64,000 nt of DNA from Symbiodinium natans (taxonomy: Eukaryota; Sar; Dinophyceae; Suessiales; Symbiodiniaceae): contig CAJNDS010000514.1 in the NCBI GenBank assembly GCA_905221605.1, positions 1 through 64,000 of the forward strand, written 5' to 3'. The position numbers and the translations under genes are program-made. Position 1 is the first letter of the stretch; every line of letters starts with the position of its first letter. Under the pieces are notes generated by a model. It was not told the origin of the DNA. It saw only the letters and a program-made list of their open reading frames with translations, and did no database searches. Positions 29,763-40,683 of the stretch are shown here, in pieces.

Positions 29763-31391
29763 TTAAAGATGCTGCTTGGCAGAAGGCAACATCCGGGCCG
29801 TGATCTGAGCGATAGAGAACCACTGAAGCAGCGCCGTGAGAACAAAAAGGCGCTTGTCGCTGGCAAAGTACGGCACAAGCACCAGCCGGACGCCCATCTC
29901 TTCGCAGAGCTGGCGCTTCCTGACATCCCTCTCCAGTTGCCTCTCAAAGCTGCGAGGGTCACCGAAATGGTAGTAGTTATCAGGATCGAAGTGCTGCTCC
30001 CCCTGGTACTCGAATGCCAAAGATAGCTCGGAACAGTAGCCGTCCAACTGCAACCCTCCCAGAAACTCGGGATAGGACGACTCGAACGTTGAAGGAGCAA
30101 AGATGGCTTCCAGAATGCTTCGGACCTCAGCTTCCGTCTTCCAAGAAGCGCTTGCACATTGAGGGCACCAAGTCTTGTTATGCAGGATGCTGTTGGCACT
30201 GGCTTTCCACGTGTGGCCGAGCTGGCATTCCCAAAGAACATTGACATTTTGGTTGCTATACGTCTTGGAGAGGCACCTCCCGCCCAATGACGCGGCGTGT
30301 TCCTGAAGACGCGCCAGGCCAATTTTCCGGCACTCGGGGCACCAGGTGCCTTTGTAGATGACGTCGCTCACGAATGCTCGCCATAGATGGCCAGAACCGC
30401 ACTTCCATTGCACCTTGGTGCGGGCATTCTTGTAGTCCTTGGCCAGGCACTGTCCACCACGGCGGGCGGCGTGGCTCCGCAGTCGCTCCAATCCCAGTGC
30501 CCCACTCTTCGCGCAAAACGGGCACCATGACTTGCCGTTCAACACGCTGTTTGCCCTCGCACGCCAAGTGTGGCCTTTCTCGCACTGCCACAAAACTTTC
30601 ACACTCATACCAGCATATTCGGCAGCCAAGCACTTGCCACCACGTGCAGCGGCATGCCCCTGCAAGTCCCGCAACGTGGGCTTGGAGCGTGACTTGTTTT
30701 TGCGTGCACACTCGGGGCACCAGGACCCTTGGTTCAGAACATTTGCCGCTGTCGCCTCCCAGGTGTGTCCCAGCTTGCACTGCCAGCGAACCTTGGTACG
30801 ATTGTTCCGGTACTCGTCGGACAAGCACCTGCCACCTCGTTCCATCACGTGCTCCTGTAGCTGGTGCAAGCTGAGCCGTTGTTTGCCGATGGCGCAGCGA
30901 GGACACCAGGTCCCTCCACTCAGCACGCCGTTCGGTGTGGCCTTCCACTGGTGCCCACATCTGCACTCCCACTGGGTTTTCGTCTTGCAATTCGTGTAAT
31001 GCGCTGACATGCATCGCCCGCCCTTGCTGGCCGCGTGGTCCTGCAACCTGTGGAGCGCGGCCCTTTTGAAAGCTTCTTTGCTTTGCCACTTTCGCAGGGA
31101 CAGTTCCAGGGCTGAGGAGCGGATCTCCTTGCCATCCCTGCACTGCAAATCGCTTTCGTCCGGACCTGTCCATCGTGGATGTGACTGGCCCTGTGCAACA
31201 GATTTGCATCTACGGGTGGTCAGTCCCGACAGGCTTCCCAAACTGACAACACGGCCTGCAAAGGCAGCCAGCCAGGATCGAGCTGCAGCACGCGGACGCC
31301 CAAAGCTCAAAGGCCTTCTAACATGTCGGAGCCTTGGAAGGAAGCCCCTGCACATTCTTCCGTCAGCATGACCCACATCAGCATTCAGCAT
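29763..31391 (-). CDS. Zinc-ribbon array/nuclease-like protein, copy 1 (intact)
   Basis: 542 codons from ATG, uninterrupted. The Arg-rich leader contains RPRAAARSWLAAFAGRVVS. Five repeats of about 60 residues follow, each of the form H-A-A-x-x-GG-x-C-(L/M)...Y...W-x-C-x2-GH-x-W...W-C-P-x-C. This matches the treble-clef/zinc-ribbon family of PF14311 type. The C-terminus has LQLDGYCSELSLAFEYQGEQ, then an R-D-V-R-K helix and GVRLVLVPYF, the core of a Vsr-like/PD-(D/E)XK nuclease fold. Proteins with this architecture occur in giant viruses, phages, bacteria and some fungi. DNA binding and cleavage are predicted, not shown. No introns, in contrast to the resident genes. Confidence 0.85.
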   Translation of the reverse strand: MLNADVGHADGRMCRGFLPRLRHVRRPLSFGRPRAAARSWLAAFAGRVVSLGSLSGLTTRRCKSVAQGQSHPRWTGPDESDLQCRDGKEIRSSALELSLRKWQSKEAFKRAALHRLQDHAASKGGRCMSAHYTNCKTKTQWECRCGHQWKATPNGVLSGGTWCPRCAIGKQRLSLHQLQEHVMERGGRCLSDEYRNNRTKVRWQCKLGHTWEATAANVLNQGSWCPECARKNKSRSKPTLRDLQGHAAARGGKCLAAEYAGMSVKVLWQCEKGHTWRARANSVLNGKSWCPFCAKSGALGLERLRSHAARRGGQCLAKDYKNARTKVQWKCGSGHLWRAFVSDVIYKGTWCPECRKIGLARLQEHAASLGGRCLSKTYSNQNVNVLWECQLGHTWKASANSILHNKTWCPQCASASWKTEAEVRSILEAIFAPSTFESSYPEFLGGLQLDGYCSELSLAFEYQGEQHFDPDNYYHFGDPRSFERQLERDVRKRQLCEEMGVRLVLVPYFASDKRLFVLTALLQWFSIAQITARMLPSAKQHL

Positions 31392-31977
31392 CCTAAGCTA
31401 TCCGCAGCTATCCTATAGCCATCGAGGCTCCAAGAAGGGCACAAGGGCGGCCCGAAATTCAAGCCAGCATGCTGCGGCGCGCATACAAAATCGCAAGCGC
31501 CATCCTTGCAGCCCCGTCGTTCCTCGGTTCCTTTTTGAGTTTTTGGCGCGTCAGAGCGCCCTATAAGCCCCTCTTAATTAGGCTCTTCTTCGGTCATGTA
31601 AGCCCCAGAGCTCATAGTTCAGAGGAACCCTCCCCAAAAAACACCACGAAATCTGAGCAGAGCAGTTTGGTTGAGGGCGCACTTTTCACCCACCCAGCCC
31701 CAAGCATTGAGAGCACACAGAACCAAGTACAGACCTGGAGCTTGCCTTAAGTAGCGACAAATACCTGTCTTTATGTGTATGTGCCTGAAGGGTATTTCAT
31801 AAGGGTTTTGGGTTGATCCCTGTTGGCCCATCCTCTGAACCCTGCACCAAGAAACCCGCGAAAATCCGAGAACCGCATTTAGGGAGTGCTACACCCTCCT
31901 CCAGGCATGTCAGGCTCGAGGCTTACAGTTGGGGCCTGCAAGATTGAGCACCCCAAACCCCCCCTTCAAACGTTTCA

Positions 31978-32230
31978 GCTGCTCTCTTTAACTGGAATAT
32001 CCACTCCCCGCGGCCTGTCTTTGTGGTGCTGGAGGCGGACTCGGATCGAGCTCTCCATGGCTGCACCCCCGAATTCCGTCAAGTCTGGGCCTATATGGAT
32101 CTCAACGGTTAGCTTTGTGTTTCCTGCAAAGCTTCATGTCCACGGACCATCGCATCGGCGGCCTTGAAAGCGTTTGGTTTTCCTGAGCCTAAACACTGAC
32201 GGCTTCAAGCGTGCAAACGACGAATCCGCA
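31978..32230 (+). repeat. Duplication block Q, copy 1
   Basis: GGCCTGTCTTTGTGGTGCTG, GAGGCGGACTCGGATCGAGC and the following 150 nt recur at 36515-36780 and 42930-43235. It lies upstream (5') of zinc-ribbon copy 1. It may be non-coding or a relic. Confidence 0.8.
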
Positions 32231-32279
32231 GCTAGAGACCACCATGCACCCAACAGCAAGGGCCCTATATTAGTTCATG

Positions 32280-32372
32280 GTTGCAATTGGGATAGCATTA
32301 AAGATTTAAATGTCTATTCCTTGTTGAGTTTAAGTGCCCTTAAAAATGCAAAAATGTTACCCCACTATGAGA
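32280..32372. repeat. Short dispersed repeat (GTTTAAGTRCCCTTAAAAATG family), copy 2
   Basis: Reads GAGTTTAAGTGCCCTTAAAA then ATGCAAAAATGTTACC. It is homologous to the copy at 9000-9082 and lies in non-coding DNA within the duplicated zinc-ribbon region. Confidence 0.55.
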
Positions 32373-32671
32373 AATTATAGGCCCTGGGTTGGGAAGACTG
32401 CCCTTGGGGGGGCACCATCTTGGCATCGTTCAACGCAACGGCGCCAATGACATAGCGAAATGAATCCATGCCATGCAGAGCCGGGACCCAAACGATGATG
32501 GGCGGTTGCGTTCTGTCATCCAACTCCGAAACTTGGCCCTTTGTAGAGCTGATCTTTGGGCCTGGAAACCATCCGAAGATAAAGACGAGTCTTCATGGGG
32601 TTTAAGGTTCAGTTTGTTACTAGGGTCTAGGGCCTTACATAGGGTTTTCAATCAATGCGGGCCCGTAATTT

Positions 32672-33000
32672 GGATCGGTCGGCCGATCTAAATTCACTGA
32701 TCCCAGCTGGCCATCTCTTTTTCTTCCGATGTGGGCATCCTCCCTCATTGAAGGGGCGAGGTGTTCGACGACCCTCGCCAGCCAGCCTGATAAGCTCCAA
32801 TGAACCGCACGTGCATGATTTGCTACTCCTGCATCCACAGGTGCTCTCAATCCCTGTCAATGTGGACTCACTTGTCATGTCGCTTGCACTCATGGTTTTG
32901 CTGTTGAAAGTGTTGTTTGCACTGCAGTGCCTGCGTCTCTCTTGTTTGCGATTGCTAATTACTGTAGCATTAGCATCCAAAAGATCGTGATGCAAGAATG
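32672..33000 (+). repeat. Duplication block R, copy 1
   Basis: ATCGGTCGGCCGATCTAAAT, CTTTTTCTTCCGATGTGGGC, GGGGCGAGGTGTTCGACGAC and CTCACTTGTCATGTCGCTTG. It is shared with 37225-37640 and 44050-44510. Short open frames inside are not conserved in frame. Confidence 0.8.
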
Positions 33001-33286
33001 CTGGTTGTGTCTTTGCTCTCGTCTCGTGTCTCGGATTCGCTACTGGCCTCGGCTTTCCCGCTGCCCACTTTATGTTCCGGTGTTGGTGCTACAAGCTCTG
33101 TGATCTACCGCTCCGATAGAACTGGTGGGCTGTCGGCTATCGTTCCGGCTTAACTGTTGCAGTCTGTCCACGTTGTTTGCCCAGCATTGCCCCTCTTCGT
33201 TTAGGATATCCGTAGCATTTAGGGTCTGTGCACTGGTCAGCTTAGCGGTGGTAGCCATGAGCCCCGGGCACCTTCAAACATCAGGA

Positions 33287-33355
33287 CATCTGAGTGCTCT
33301 GCACCCTGCGGTCGGCCGGCAAGATTCGATCAAACCTGTGGCAGGCGACTCCCTT
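33287..33355 (+). repeat. Duplication block S, copy 2
   Basis: Reads CATCTGAGTGCTCTGCACCC, GTCGGCCGGCAA and GGCAGGCGACTCCC. It is the direct repeat of 29290-29360 and marks the start of the next unit. Confidence 0.8.
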
Positions 33356-33419
33356 TGCGAGGGGCTTCCTTCCCCCTTTGCACGAGATCCAGGGGACAGA
33401 AATACAGGGTTTGGAGTCG

Positions 33420-34178
33420 ACGTTTAGACAGATGACCTGCTGGCGGCGTTAAGAGGCTAGACATGTCCCGCAACGCTTTCTATTCAGATTGTGGTGATCC
33501 TTGGACAGGATGTTGTTCAACCAGTTTCACTACAAATGGGTGCAAGAGGGCATGAAGGCTATAAACGTGTAGTCATTGTTCCCTCCTACAGCAGGCGAAG
33601 GTACTGAATAGGTCTCTAAGTTGAGCGCCGCACCCCGTTTTATACTTCATGGCTCACGTCGGTATGAATAGGATTAGCACGGTTAAGCACCCCCCCCTAA
33701 CATAAAATGTTACAAGTGTAGCTGTGAGTTATATCGATAGTTCGTGATAGTTCGTGGGAGCCCGTAACCCTACACAAGAAAACCAGGTTTTCCTTTAGTT
33801 TTCCCTGGTTTAGGGTTTGGGGCTTAATTAGGGTTTTGGGTGCACAGAACTACGTATGAGGACCCCACCTTTTTCCCTCAACGCTTGGGGGGTTTCGGGT
33901 TGAGGGCCCTAAGGTTTGAGGCTCTGGGGCATGCTCATGGGAACATCTGGGGTGCTCCTCAGTAGTTTAGGGTTTGGGGTTTATAGGATTTAGGGTTTAT
34001 AAGGTCCGGCAGCTCAAAGCCCAAAGGCTCCAGGCCCGAGCCCCAACCCCAAACCCTGGGTTGGCCCTTTCTCCTCCCTGTTCCCAACCAAGATCCTCAT
34101 AAGCCCAAGAAGGGAAAGGTATAACATGTGATGAAAAACTGTGTCGCGGGGTACATCGAATTTTGAACTCATGCAAGC
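33420..34178. other. Intergenic spacer, no gene seen
   Basis: Contains a poly-C run (33689-33697) and degenerate GGTTTAGGG pieces near 33800-34000. No open frame looks coding. Confidence 0.5.
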
Positions 34179-35718
34179 TCATGTACTCTTTCGGCAAAGT
34201 GGCAACAGTGGAGGCGTGAGCTGAGCTATGGTGAACCACTGAAGCAGAGCCGTCATCACAAAAACACGCTTGTCGTCAGCAAAGCACGGCACTAGTACCA
34301 GCCGCACGGCTGCCTCCTTGCAAAGCCGGCGCTTCCTCGCATCCCTCTCCACCTGTCTCTCAAAGCTGGAAGGGTCGCCGAAATGGAAATAGTTGTCAGG
34401 ATCGAAGTGCTGCACCCCCTGGTATTCGAAGGGCAAGGATAGCTCAGAACAGTAGCCGTACAACTGCAACCCTCCCAAAAACTCGGGGTAGCACGACTCA
34501 AACCTCGCCGGATCGAAGATGGCTTCCAGAATGCTTCGGACCTCAGCTTCCGTCTTCCAAGCGCTGGCTGCACACTGTGGGCACCAGGTCTTTTGATGAA
34601 GGATGTTCGCGGCACTGGCTTTCCACCTGTGACCATGCTGGCATTCCCAAAGAATATTGACAGTTTGGTTGCTATACGTCTTGGAGAGGCACCGGCCCCC
34701 CAACGACGCGGCGTGTTCCTGAAGACGCGCCAGGCCAATCTTTCGACACTCGGGGCACCAGGTGCCACGGTTGATGACACTGTCCGGAGATGCTCGCCAT
34801 ACGTGGCCAGAGCGGCACTTCCACTGCACCTGGGTTTTGTTATTCTTATAGTCCTCGGCCAGGCACTGTCCACCAAGGCGGGCGGCGTGGCTCCCAAGTC
34901 GCTCCAATCCCAGTGGTGCCCTCTTTGTGCAGGTTGGGCACCAGGTTTTCTGGTTCAACACACTGCCTGCCCTCGCATGCCAAATGTGGCCTTTCTCGCA
35001 CTGCCAGGGAACAGTCACCCTCATGCCCACGTATTCAGTAGCCATGCACTTGCCGTCACGTGCAGCGGCATGCTCTTGCAAGTCCAGCAAGGTTCGCTTG
35101 GACTTTGATTTCGTTGTGCGGGCGCACTCGGGGCACCAGGTCCCCCGATTGAGAACCATGTTCGGCGTGGCCTCCCAGGTGTGTCCCAGCTTGCACTGCC
35201 AGCGAACCTTGGTATGATTGTTCCGGTACTCCGGACAAGCACCTGCCACCTCGTTCCCTCGCGTGCTCCTGTAGCTGGTGCAAGCTGAGACTTCGCTTGC
35301 CGATGCCGCAGCGAGGACACCAGCTCCCCCGATTCAGCACGTTGTGTGGCGTGGCCTCCCACCTGTGCCCACTTTTGCACTCCCACTGGACTTTTGTCTT
35401 GTTGTTCGTGTACTCTGTTGACATGCATCGCCCGCCCTTGCTGGCCGCGTGGTCCATTAACCTCTGGAGCGTTGCCCTTTTGAAAGCTTCTTTGCTTTGC
35501 CCCTTTCGCGGGGGCAGTTCTAGGGCTGAGGAGCGGATCTCCTTGCCATCCCGCCCGTCACACCGCAGGTCCCTCACGCAGGCGCTCGTCCATCGCGGAT
35601 GCGACTGGCCTTGTGCAAGAGGCTTGCATCTATAGTTAATCTGTCCCGACAAGCCTCCGAAACTGACCAGCCTTCTGACATGTCGGAGCCTTGGATGAAA
35701 GCCAATGCAGAACATCAT
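34179..35718 (-). pseudogene. Zinc-ribbon array/nuclease-like protein, copy 2 (frameshifted)
   Basis: The N-terminal frame (35718 to about 35232) and the C-terminal frame (about 35249 to 34179) are offset. Where other copies read GGTACTCGTCGGACAAGC, this one reads GGTACTCCGGACAAGC, a 2-nt loss in repeat 2. The nuclease region has LQLYGYC in place of LQLDGYC, and EYQGVQHF in place of EYQGEQHF, so a putative metal-binding Asp is also gone. Everything else is well preserved. Sequencing error cannot explain the Asp change. Confidence 0.8.
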
Positions 35719-35944
35719 GCAGGAAGGACGTCGCCTTTGAAGATCTTTCCATCAGCAAGCTGGCCCAGATCAGCATTCAGCAGCCTAAGCTACCCTAAAA
35801 CCATCGAGGTCCATGTGCCGGTAGCGCACCAAGGGAATCTCAAGGGCGTCCAAACACCGCAAACCCTAGTGTATCCCGGTATGCTGCGGCTGAAATGCGG
35901 GGCTTTCGCTGATCACTGTTGACCTCGTCTTTGGGAGTTCTACT

Positions 35945-36020
35945 CGGACCCTCGGAAGGGAGCCCCTGCACATGCTTCCATAAGCGAGCTGGCCCAAATG
36001 AACATTCAGCATCCTGAGCT
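35945..36020 (-). pseudogene. 5' relic of an additional zinc-ribbon gene copy
   Basis: On the minus strand it reads MLNVHLGQLAYGSMCRG then SLPRVR, nearly the leader of copy 4, and then breaks into unrelated sequence. Flanking DNA upstream matches the 5' flank of the other copies. It indicates a deletion that removed the rest of a copy. Confidence 0.75.
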
Positions 36021-36514
36021 GTAGGTTATAACCATCCAGACGTGTCTTTCAGAGGGCCTGCCTAGCGCCGGCACCAAGAAGGGCACTAAAAGCCAGCATG
36101 CTGCGGCTTGCATACCTCTCCCTGAAGCTGCTGAGCCCTTGCTTCCCCTCAGGGCTCAAAATCCAGAGTCGGGCTTGTGGGATTGAGGACCCCTTCGGAG
36201 GCTTGAGAAATAACACGCAGCCCTGGATCTTGCCACATCGCGACCATTTCGCGACCCTGGCAGGGAAGTTTTGGGGGCCTGTCTTTGTCGAGGGCTCACG
36301 TGCCTGCTCACAAGTATATTTCATGCAAGGGTTTTCGGTTGATCCCTGTTAGCCCATCCTCTGAACCCTGATCACCTTGAACCTACCAAGCCCCTGCCCC
36401 TCCGTAAGCTGCTCTGCACAAAAACAAACGCGAAGTCCGAGCACCTAATTTTGGGAGTTCTACACCCTCCTCCAAGCATGCCGAGGCTCAAAGGCTTACA
36501 GGATTCTGGAGCCT

Positions 36515-36780
36515 TGCCTTAATTGGTGACCCAATGGCAGGGAAGCCCCCCCGGGGCCTGTCTTTGTGGTGCTGGAGGCGAACTCGGATCGAGCATGGCC
36601 GCACCCGCGAATTCCGCCAAGCCTGCGTCTATACATCGACCTTCAGTGGTCAGTCCTGTGCGTCGCCTGCAAAAACTGCATCTCACCGTCATTATGCAAT
36701 CTGAAAGCTTTTGTCTTTCCTGTTTCTAAACACTGACAGCTTCCAGAATGCAAACGATGACTCCGCAGTAGAGCCCATCA
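36515..36780 (+). repeat. Duplication block Q, copy 2
   Basis: GGGGCCTGTCTTTGTGGTGC, GGAGGCGAACTCGGATCGAG and CTATACATCGACC. Same order relative to block R as in the first unit. Confidence 0.8.
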
Positions 36781-37224
36781 TGCAAAAACGCAAGTCAAGA
36801 TACGGACGAGCCTTCATGAAACGAACGTCATACTACCCTGAAACCCTAATGCCCCAATCCTACCCTCATGCCCTAGTATCCTGAACTCTCAAAAAAACTG
36901 TTCGAAGATCCTGCACCCTTTCTACGCTGCCCTTTTAGAACCATGATAAGAACACATGTTTCACACATTCCCTTGAGCTGCTTTTTATTGAATATACAAA
37001 ATTAAACCAATACTGCCTCCAAGGGAGCTCTAGAGCCTTGTGGAAGCAGGGTTCCCAACTGGGGCCCGGGGGTGCCAGGGCCGAGTCCTTAAGTTCAGGG
37101 GCGCTCAAGTTATGGGGCTTTAGGGTTTTGAGGGTCTAGGGCTTAGGGTTGGGAAGCTACGTGGACGGGTAGTGTGGAGAGGTTTAGGGCCTTCTGGCAT
37201 TTAGAGGATACAGGCCGGTGATTT

Positions 37225-37640
37225 GGCTCGGTCCGCCAACGTAAATTAAGTGATCCTATCTGGTCATGTCTTTTCTTCCGACTCGGGCATGCTCCCTCAT
37301 TGCGGGGGCGAGGTGTTCGACGGCGCTCGGCAGCGAGCCTGATAAAGCGCCAGTGTGGGGAAGGGTTTCAAGGCTTCAGGGTTTCGGGCTTAAGGTTTTA
37401 GCTGGTCTGGAACACTGAAAAAAAGGTGGAGAAGCAACTTTGGGCCTATGGCTTTCTGCAGGTGTCCAGTTATCTGTTCCGGATGTTCAGGCGCGCTCCC
37501 AATCCCTGTCAACGTGGACTCACTTGTCATGCTGCTTGCGCTCCTTCTTTTGCTGTTAGACGTTTCGTTTGCACTGCCTGCGTCCTTTTTGTCTTGCGAT
37601 TGCCTCTGTAGTATGCGCATCCAAAAAAAGGCTATGCGAA
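37225..37640 (+). repeat. Duplication block R, copy 2
   Basis: CTCGGTCCGCCAACGTAAAT, CTTCCGACTCGGGCATGCTC and CTCACTTGTCATGCTGCTTG match block R. Confidence 0.8.
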
Positions 37641-38032
37641 CGTCTGCCTGGTATTAAGTCCTGTCCAGAAAGCCCCAGCACCCCCTATTTGTTTAACGGT
37701 TCGCTTCGGAGTTGATGCTGCAGGCTCTGTGATCGAACCCTTCCTTGGAATTGAAGGGGTTTTTGGCCATACTTCCCTCCCAGACGGCGTCGACAGTTCT
37801 CATTGCTTGCGAGGCAAGTGCCCCTTTTTGAGGGCACCGTGGTGGTCTCGTGTAGATGTGATGTTGCAGGCTTGGCGCGGGTAGGCAGGAGCCCCCCCCC
37901 CGAACATCTTCCAACATCAGAGCCGCCCGATAAAAGCTGCCTTCTCCATCCTGCGCTCAAAGTGAAGCTGCGGGCGGTACAACCCTGCAGGGACAGATGT
38001 CGAGAACAAAGCTCGCCAATGGTCTGTGCTGA

Positions 38033-39580
38033 TCAAGTTCTCTGGGGCCGGTCGACATCTGGCAACATCGGGGCCGTGATCTGAGCGATGGAGAACCATT
38101 GAAGCAGAGCCGTGAACAGAAAAAGGCGCTTGTCTTTGACGAAGTACGGCACCAACAGAAGATGCACGCCGGCCTCTTCGCAAAGATGGAGCTTCCTGGC
38201 ATCCCTCTCCACCTGTCTCTCAAAGCTGGATGGGTCGCCGAAACGAAAATAGTTGTCGGGATCGAAGTGCTGCTCCCCCTGGTACTCGAAAGCCAAAGAT
38301 AGCTCGGAACAGTAGCCGTCCAGCTGCAACCCTCCCAGAAACTCAGGGTAGGACGACTCAAACCTGGCGGGATCGAAGATGCTTTCCAGAATGCTTCGGA
38401 CCTCAGCTTCCGTCTTCCATGCGCTGCCCGCGCATTGCGGGCACCAGGTCTTTCCATGAAGGATGCTGGTGGCACTCGCTTTCCACCCGTGGCCCAGCTG
38501 GCATTCCCAAAGCATGTGCGCATGCGCGTTGCTATACGACCTGGACAGGCACCTCCCACCCATCGATGCTGCGTGTTCCTGAAGACGCGCCAGGCCGATC
38601 TTCTGGCACTCGGGGCACCAGCTGCCACGGTTCATGACATCCTGCGCAGTTGCTCTCCATGCATGGCCAGAGCCGCACTTCCACTGCACCTTGGTTTTGT
38701 TATTCTTGTAGTCCTTGGCCAGGCACTGTCCACCAAGTCGGGCGGCGTGGCTCCGCAGTCGCTCCAATCCCAGCGGTACATTCTTTGCGCAGGCTGGGCA
38801 CCAGGTCTTGGCGTTCAACACACTGTTTGCGCTCGCAAGCCAAATGTGGCCTTTCTCGCACTGCCACGGAACAGTCGCCACGATGCCAACATATTCGGCA
38901 GCCAAGCACTTGCCGCCGCGGGCAGCGGCATGCTCCCGCAAGTCCTGCAAGGTACGCCTGGACCGTGATGTCTGTGTGTGGGCGCACTCGGGGCACCAGG
39001 TCCCTCGGTTCAGAACCATGCTCGCTGCGGCCTCCCAGGTGTGTCCCAGCTTGCACTGCCAGCGGACCTTGGTTTTATTGTTCCGGTAATCGTCGCACAA
39101 GCACCTGCCACGTCGTTCCCTCGCGTGCTCCTGGAGCTGGTGCAAGCTGAGGCTGCGCTTGCTGATGCCGCAGCGAGGACACCAGCTTCCCTGATTCAGC
39201 ACATTGTTCGGCGTGGCCTCCCACCTGTGCCCACATTTGCACTCCCACTGGACGTGTGTCGTGCAATTCCTGTACTCTGTTGACATGCATCGCCCGCCCT
39301 TGCTGGCCGCGTGGTCCATCAACCTCTGGAGCGCAGCCCTTTTGAAAGCTTCTTTGCTTTGGCCCTTTCGCAGGGGCAGGTCCAGGGCCGAGGAGCGGAT
39401 CTCCTTGCCATCCTGCGCGTCACACCGCAGGTCGCTCACGCCCACACTCGTCCATCGTGGATGCGACTGGCCTTGTGCAAGAGGCTTGCATCTATAGTTC
39501 ATCTGTCCCGACAAGCCTCCGAAACTGACCAGCCTTCTGACATGTCGGAGCCTTGGAAAAAAGCCAATGCAGAACATCAT
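38033..39580 (-). CDS. Zinc-ribbon array/nuclease-like protein, copy 3 (intact)
   Basis: 515 codons. Basic leader (MMFCIGFFPRLRHVRR), residues 1-84; zinc-ribbon repeats at about 85-140, 143-203, 209-266, 270-327 and 329-384; nuclease-like domain 386-500. Candidate active-site residues are D421 (LQLDGYC), E432 and Q434 (EYQ), with D460/K463 in the following helix. The E-x-Q in place of E-x-K is shared by all copies. A 35-nt insertion relative to copies 1 and 4 shifts the leader, so this copy starts further in. The upstream neighbourhood is the duplicated block shared with copy 5. Confidence 0.85.
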   Translation of the reverse strand: MMFCIGFFPRLRHVRRLVSFGGLSGQMNYRCKPLAQGQSHPRWTSVGVSDLRCDAQDGKEIRSSALDLPLRKGQSKEAFKRAALQRLMDHAASKGGRCMSTEYRNCTTHVQWECKCGHRWEATPNNVLNQGSWCPRCGISKRSLSLHQLQEHARERRGRCLCDDYRNNKTKVRWQCKLGHTWEAAASMVLNRGTWCPECAHTQTSRSRRTLQDLREHAAARGGKCLAAEYVGIVATVPWQCEKGHIWLASANSVLNAKTWCPACAKNVPLGLERLRSHAARLGGQCLAKDYKNNKTKVQWKCGSGHAWRATAQDVMNRGSWCPECQKIGLARLQEHAASMGGRCLSRSYSNAHAHMLWECQLGHGWKASATSILHGKTWCPQCAGSAWKTEAEVRSILESIFDPARFESSYPEFLGGLQLDGYCSELSLAFEYQGEQHFDPDNYFRFGDPSSFERQVERDARKLHLCEEAGVHLLLVPYFVKDKRLFLFTALLQWFSIAQITAPMLPDVDRPQRT

Positions 39581-39599
39581 GCAATAAGGACGTAGCCTT

Positions 39600-40340
39600 T
39601 GCAGATCTTTCCATCAGCAGCTGGCCCAGATCAGCATTCAGCATCCTAAGCTACCCAAAAACCATCGAGGTCCATGTGCCGGTAAGGGCCTGCCTAGAGA
39701 AAGCTTCAAGCGCACCAAGGGAATCTCAAGGGCATCCCAACACCGCAAACCCTAGTGTATCCCGGCATGCTGCGGCTGAAATGCGGGGCTTTCGCTGATC
39801 ACTGTTGACCTCGTCTTTGGGAGTTCTACACCTCGACCAACCATGCCAGGCTCAAGGCTTCAGGGCCCTTGGATTGAACACCCCGTCCCCTCCTCGGACA
39901 TTCCAGCTGCAATTGTAACTACCGCATACCCGTCAAGAAACGGCTGACTTCATTCAACAGGGGCCCTCTGAACCCTGGGTGGGACCCTATCCCAAGAACC
40001 TAAGACCCTTCGACTGTACTACCCTAAACCCAAAACCCAAAACCCTGAACCCTAAACCCCAAACCCCAAACCCTAAACCCTACCTAAACCACAAACCCGA
40101 AACCCTATAAACCGAACCAACCGCTCCCGCACTCCAGGCCTCAAGCTGGAAGGGTTTGAGGGGCCGGGCGCCGCTTCGGGCCCACAAGGGAGCTGGGTAT
40201 TTCAGTTTAGGGTTTAGGGTTTAGGGTGGTGTTTAGGGTTTAGGGTAAAGATGGGGCGGCGCCTTCTCTAGGCTGCCCAGCAAAGGGTGCCCTTGTTTAG
40301 AAAGTGATCGAATGGCCCCTCAGAGACAAAAAGGGACTAA
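39600..40340 (+). repeat. Upstream flank of copy 3, paralogous to that of copy 5
   Basis: GGGGCTTTCGCTGATC, TTGACCTCGTCTTTGGGAGT, CATTCCAGCTGC, GTCAAGAAACGG and AGGCTGCCCAGCAAAGGGTG all recur in order at 46600-47190. The copy here has gained telomere-type tracts (40018-40080, 40205-40242). Confidence 0.78.
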
Positions 40341-40683
40341 AGGTCGTGGGGAGGCATTCTGGCTCCAGGGTGTGGATGCCTGACTTGGGCATGCGCTCAT
40401 GTCATGGTAGGGTGCTTAAGGGAGGGGGGGTTCCAGGCAGGTAGGTACCTATAGGGAACCTTAGGAAGCTTAGGGAGCCTTAGAGAGCAGTAGGGAGTAG
40501 TAGGGAGTATTGGGGAAGCTTGGGATAGAAACCTCCCTTGAACCCCCCGAATGGGCCAAAAGAACATTAATGACATTCCCATGGTGGGTACCTCTCGGCA
40601 TTAGTGCCGTTTGGGTGTTTTGTTAGGGACGTGTTCCAAAGCTCAGTCGAAAAGACGGTTCATTTTAAATTTCAGTTGCTTCG

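Noticed and set aside
29633-30322. Opposite- and alternate-frame open reading frames across all zinc-ribbon copies (100-330 codons)
   Set aside because: They shadow the conserved minus-strand gene. GC-rich repeats keep other frames open, but the zinc-ligand and nuclease motifs exist in only one frame.
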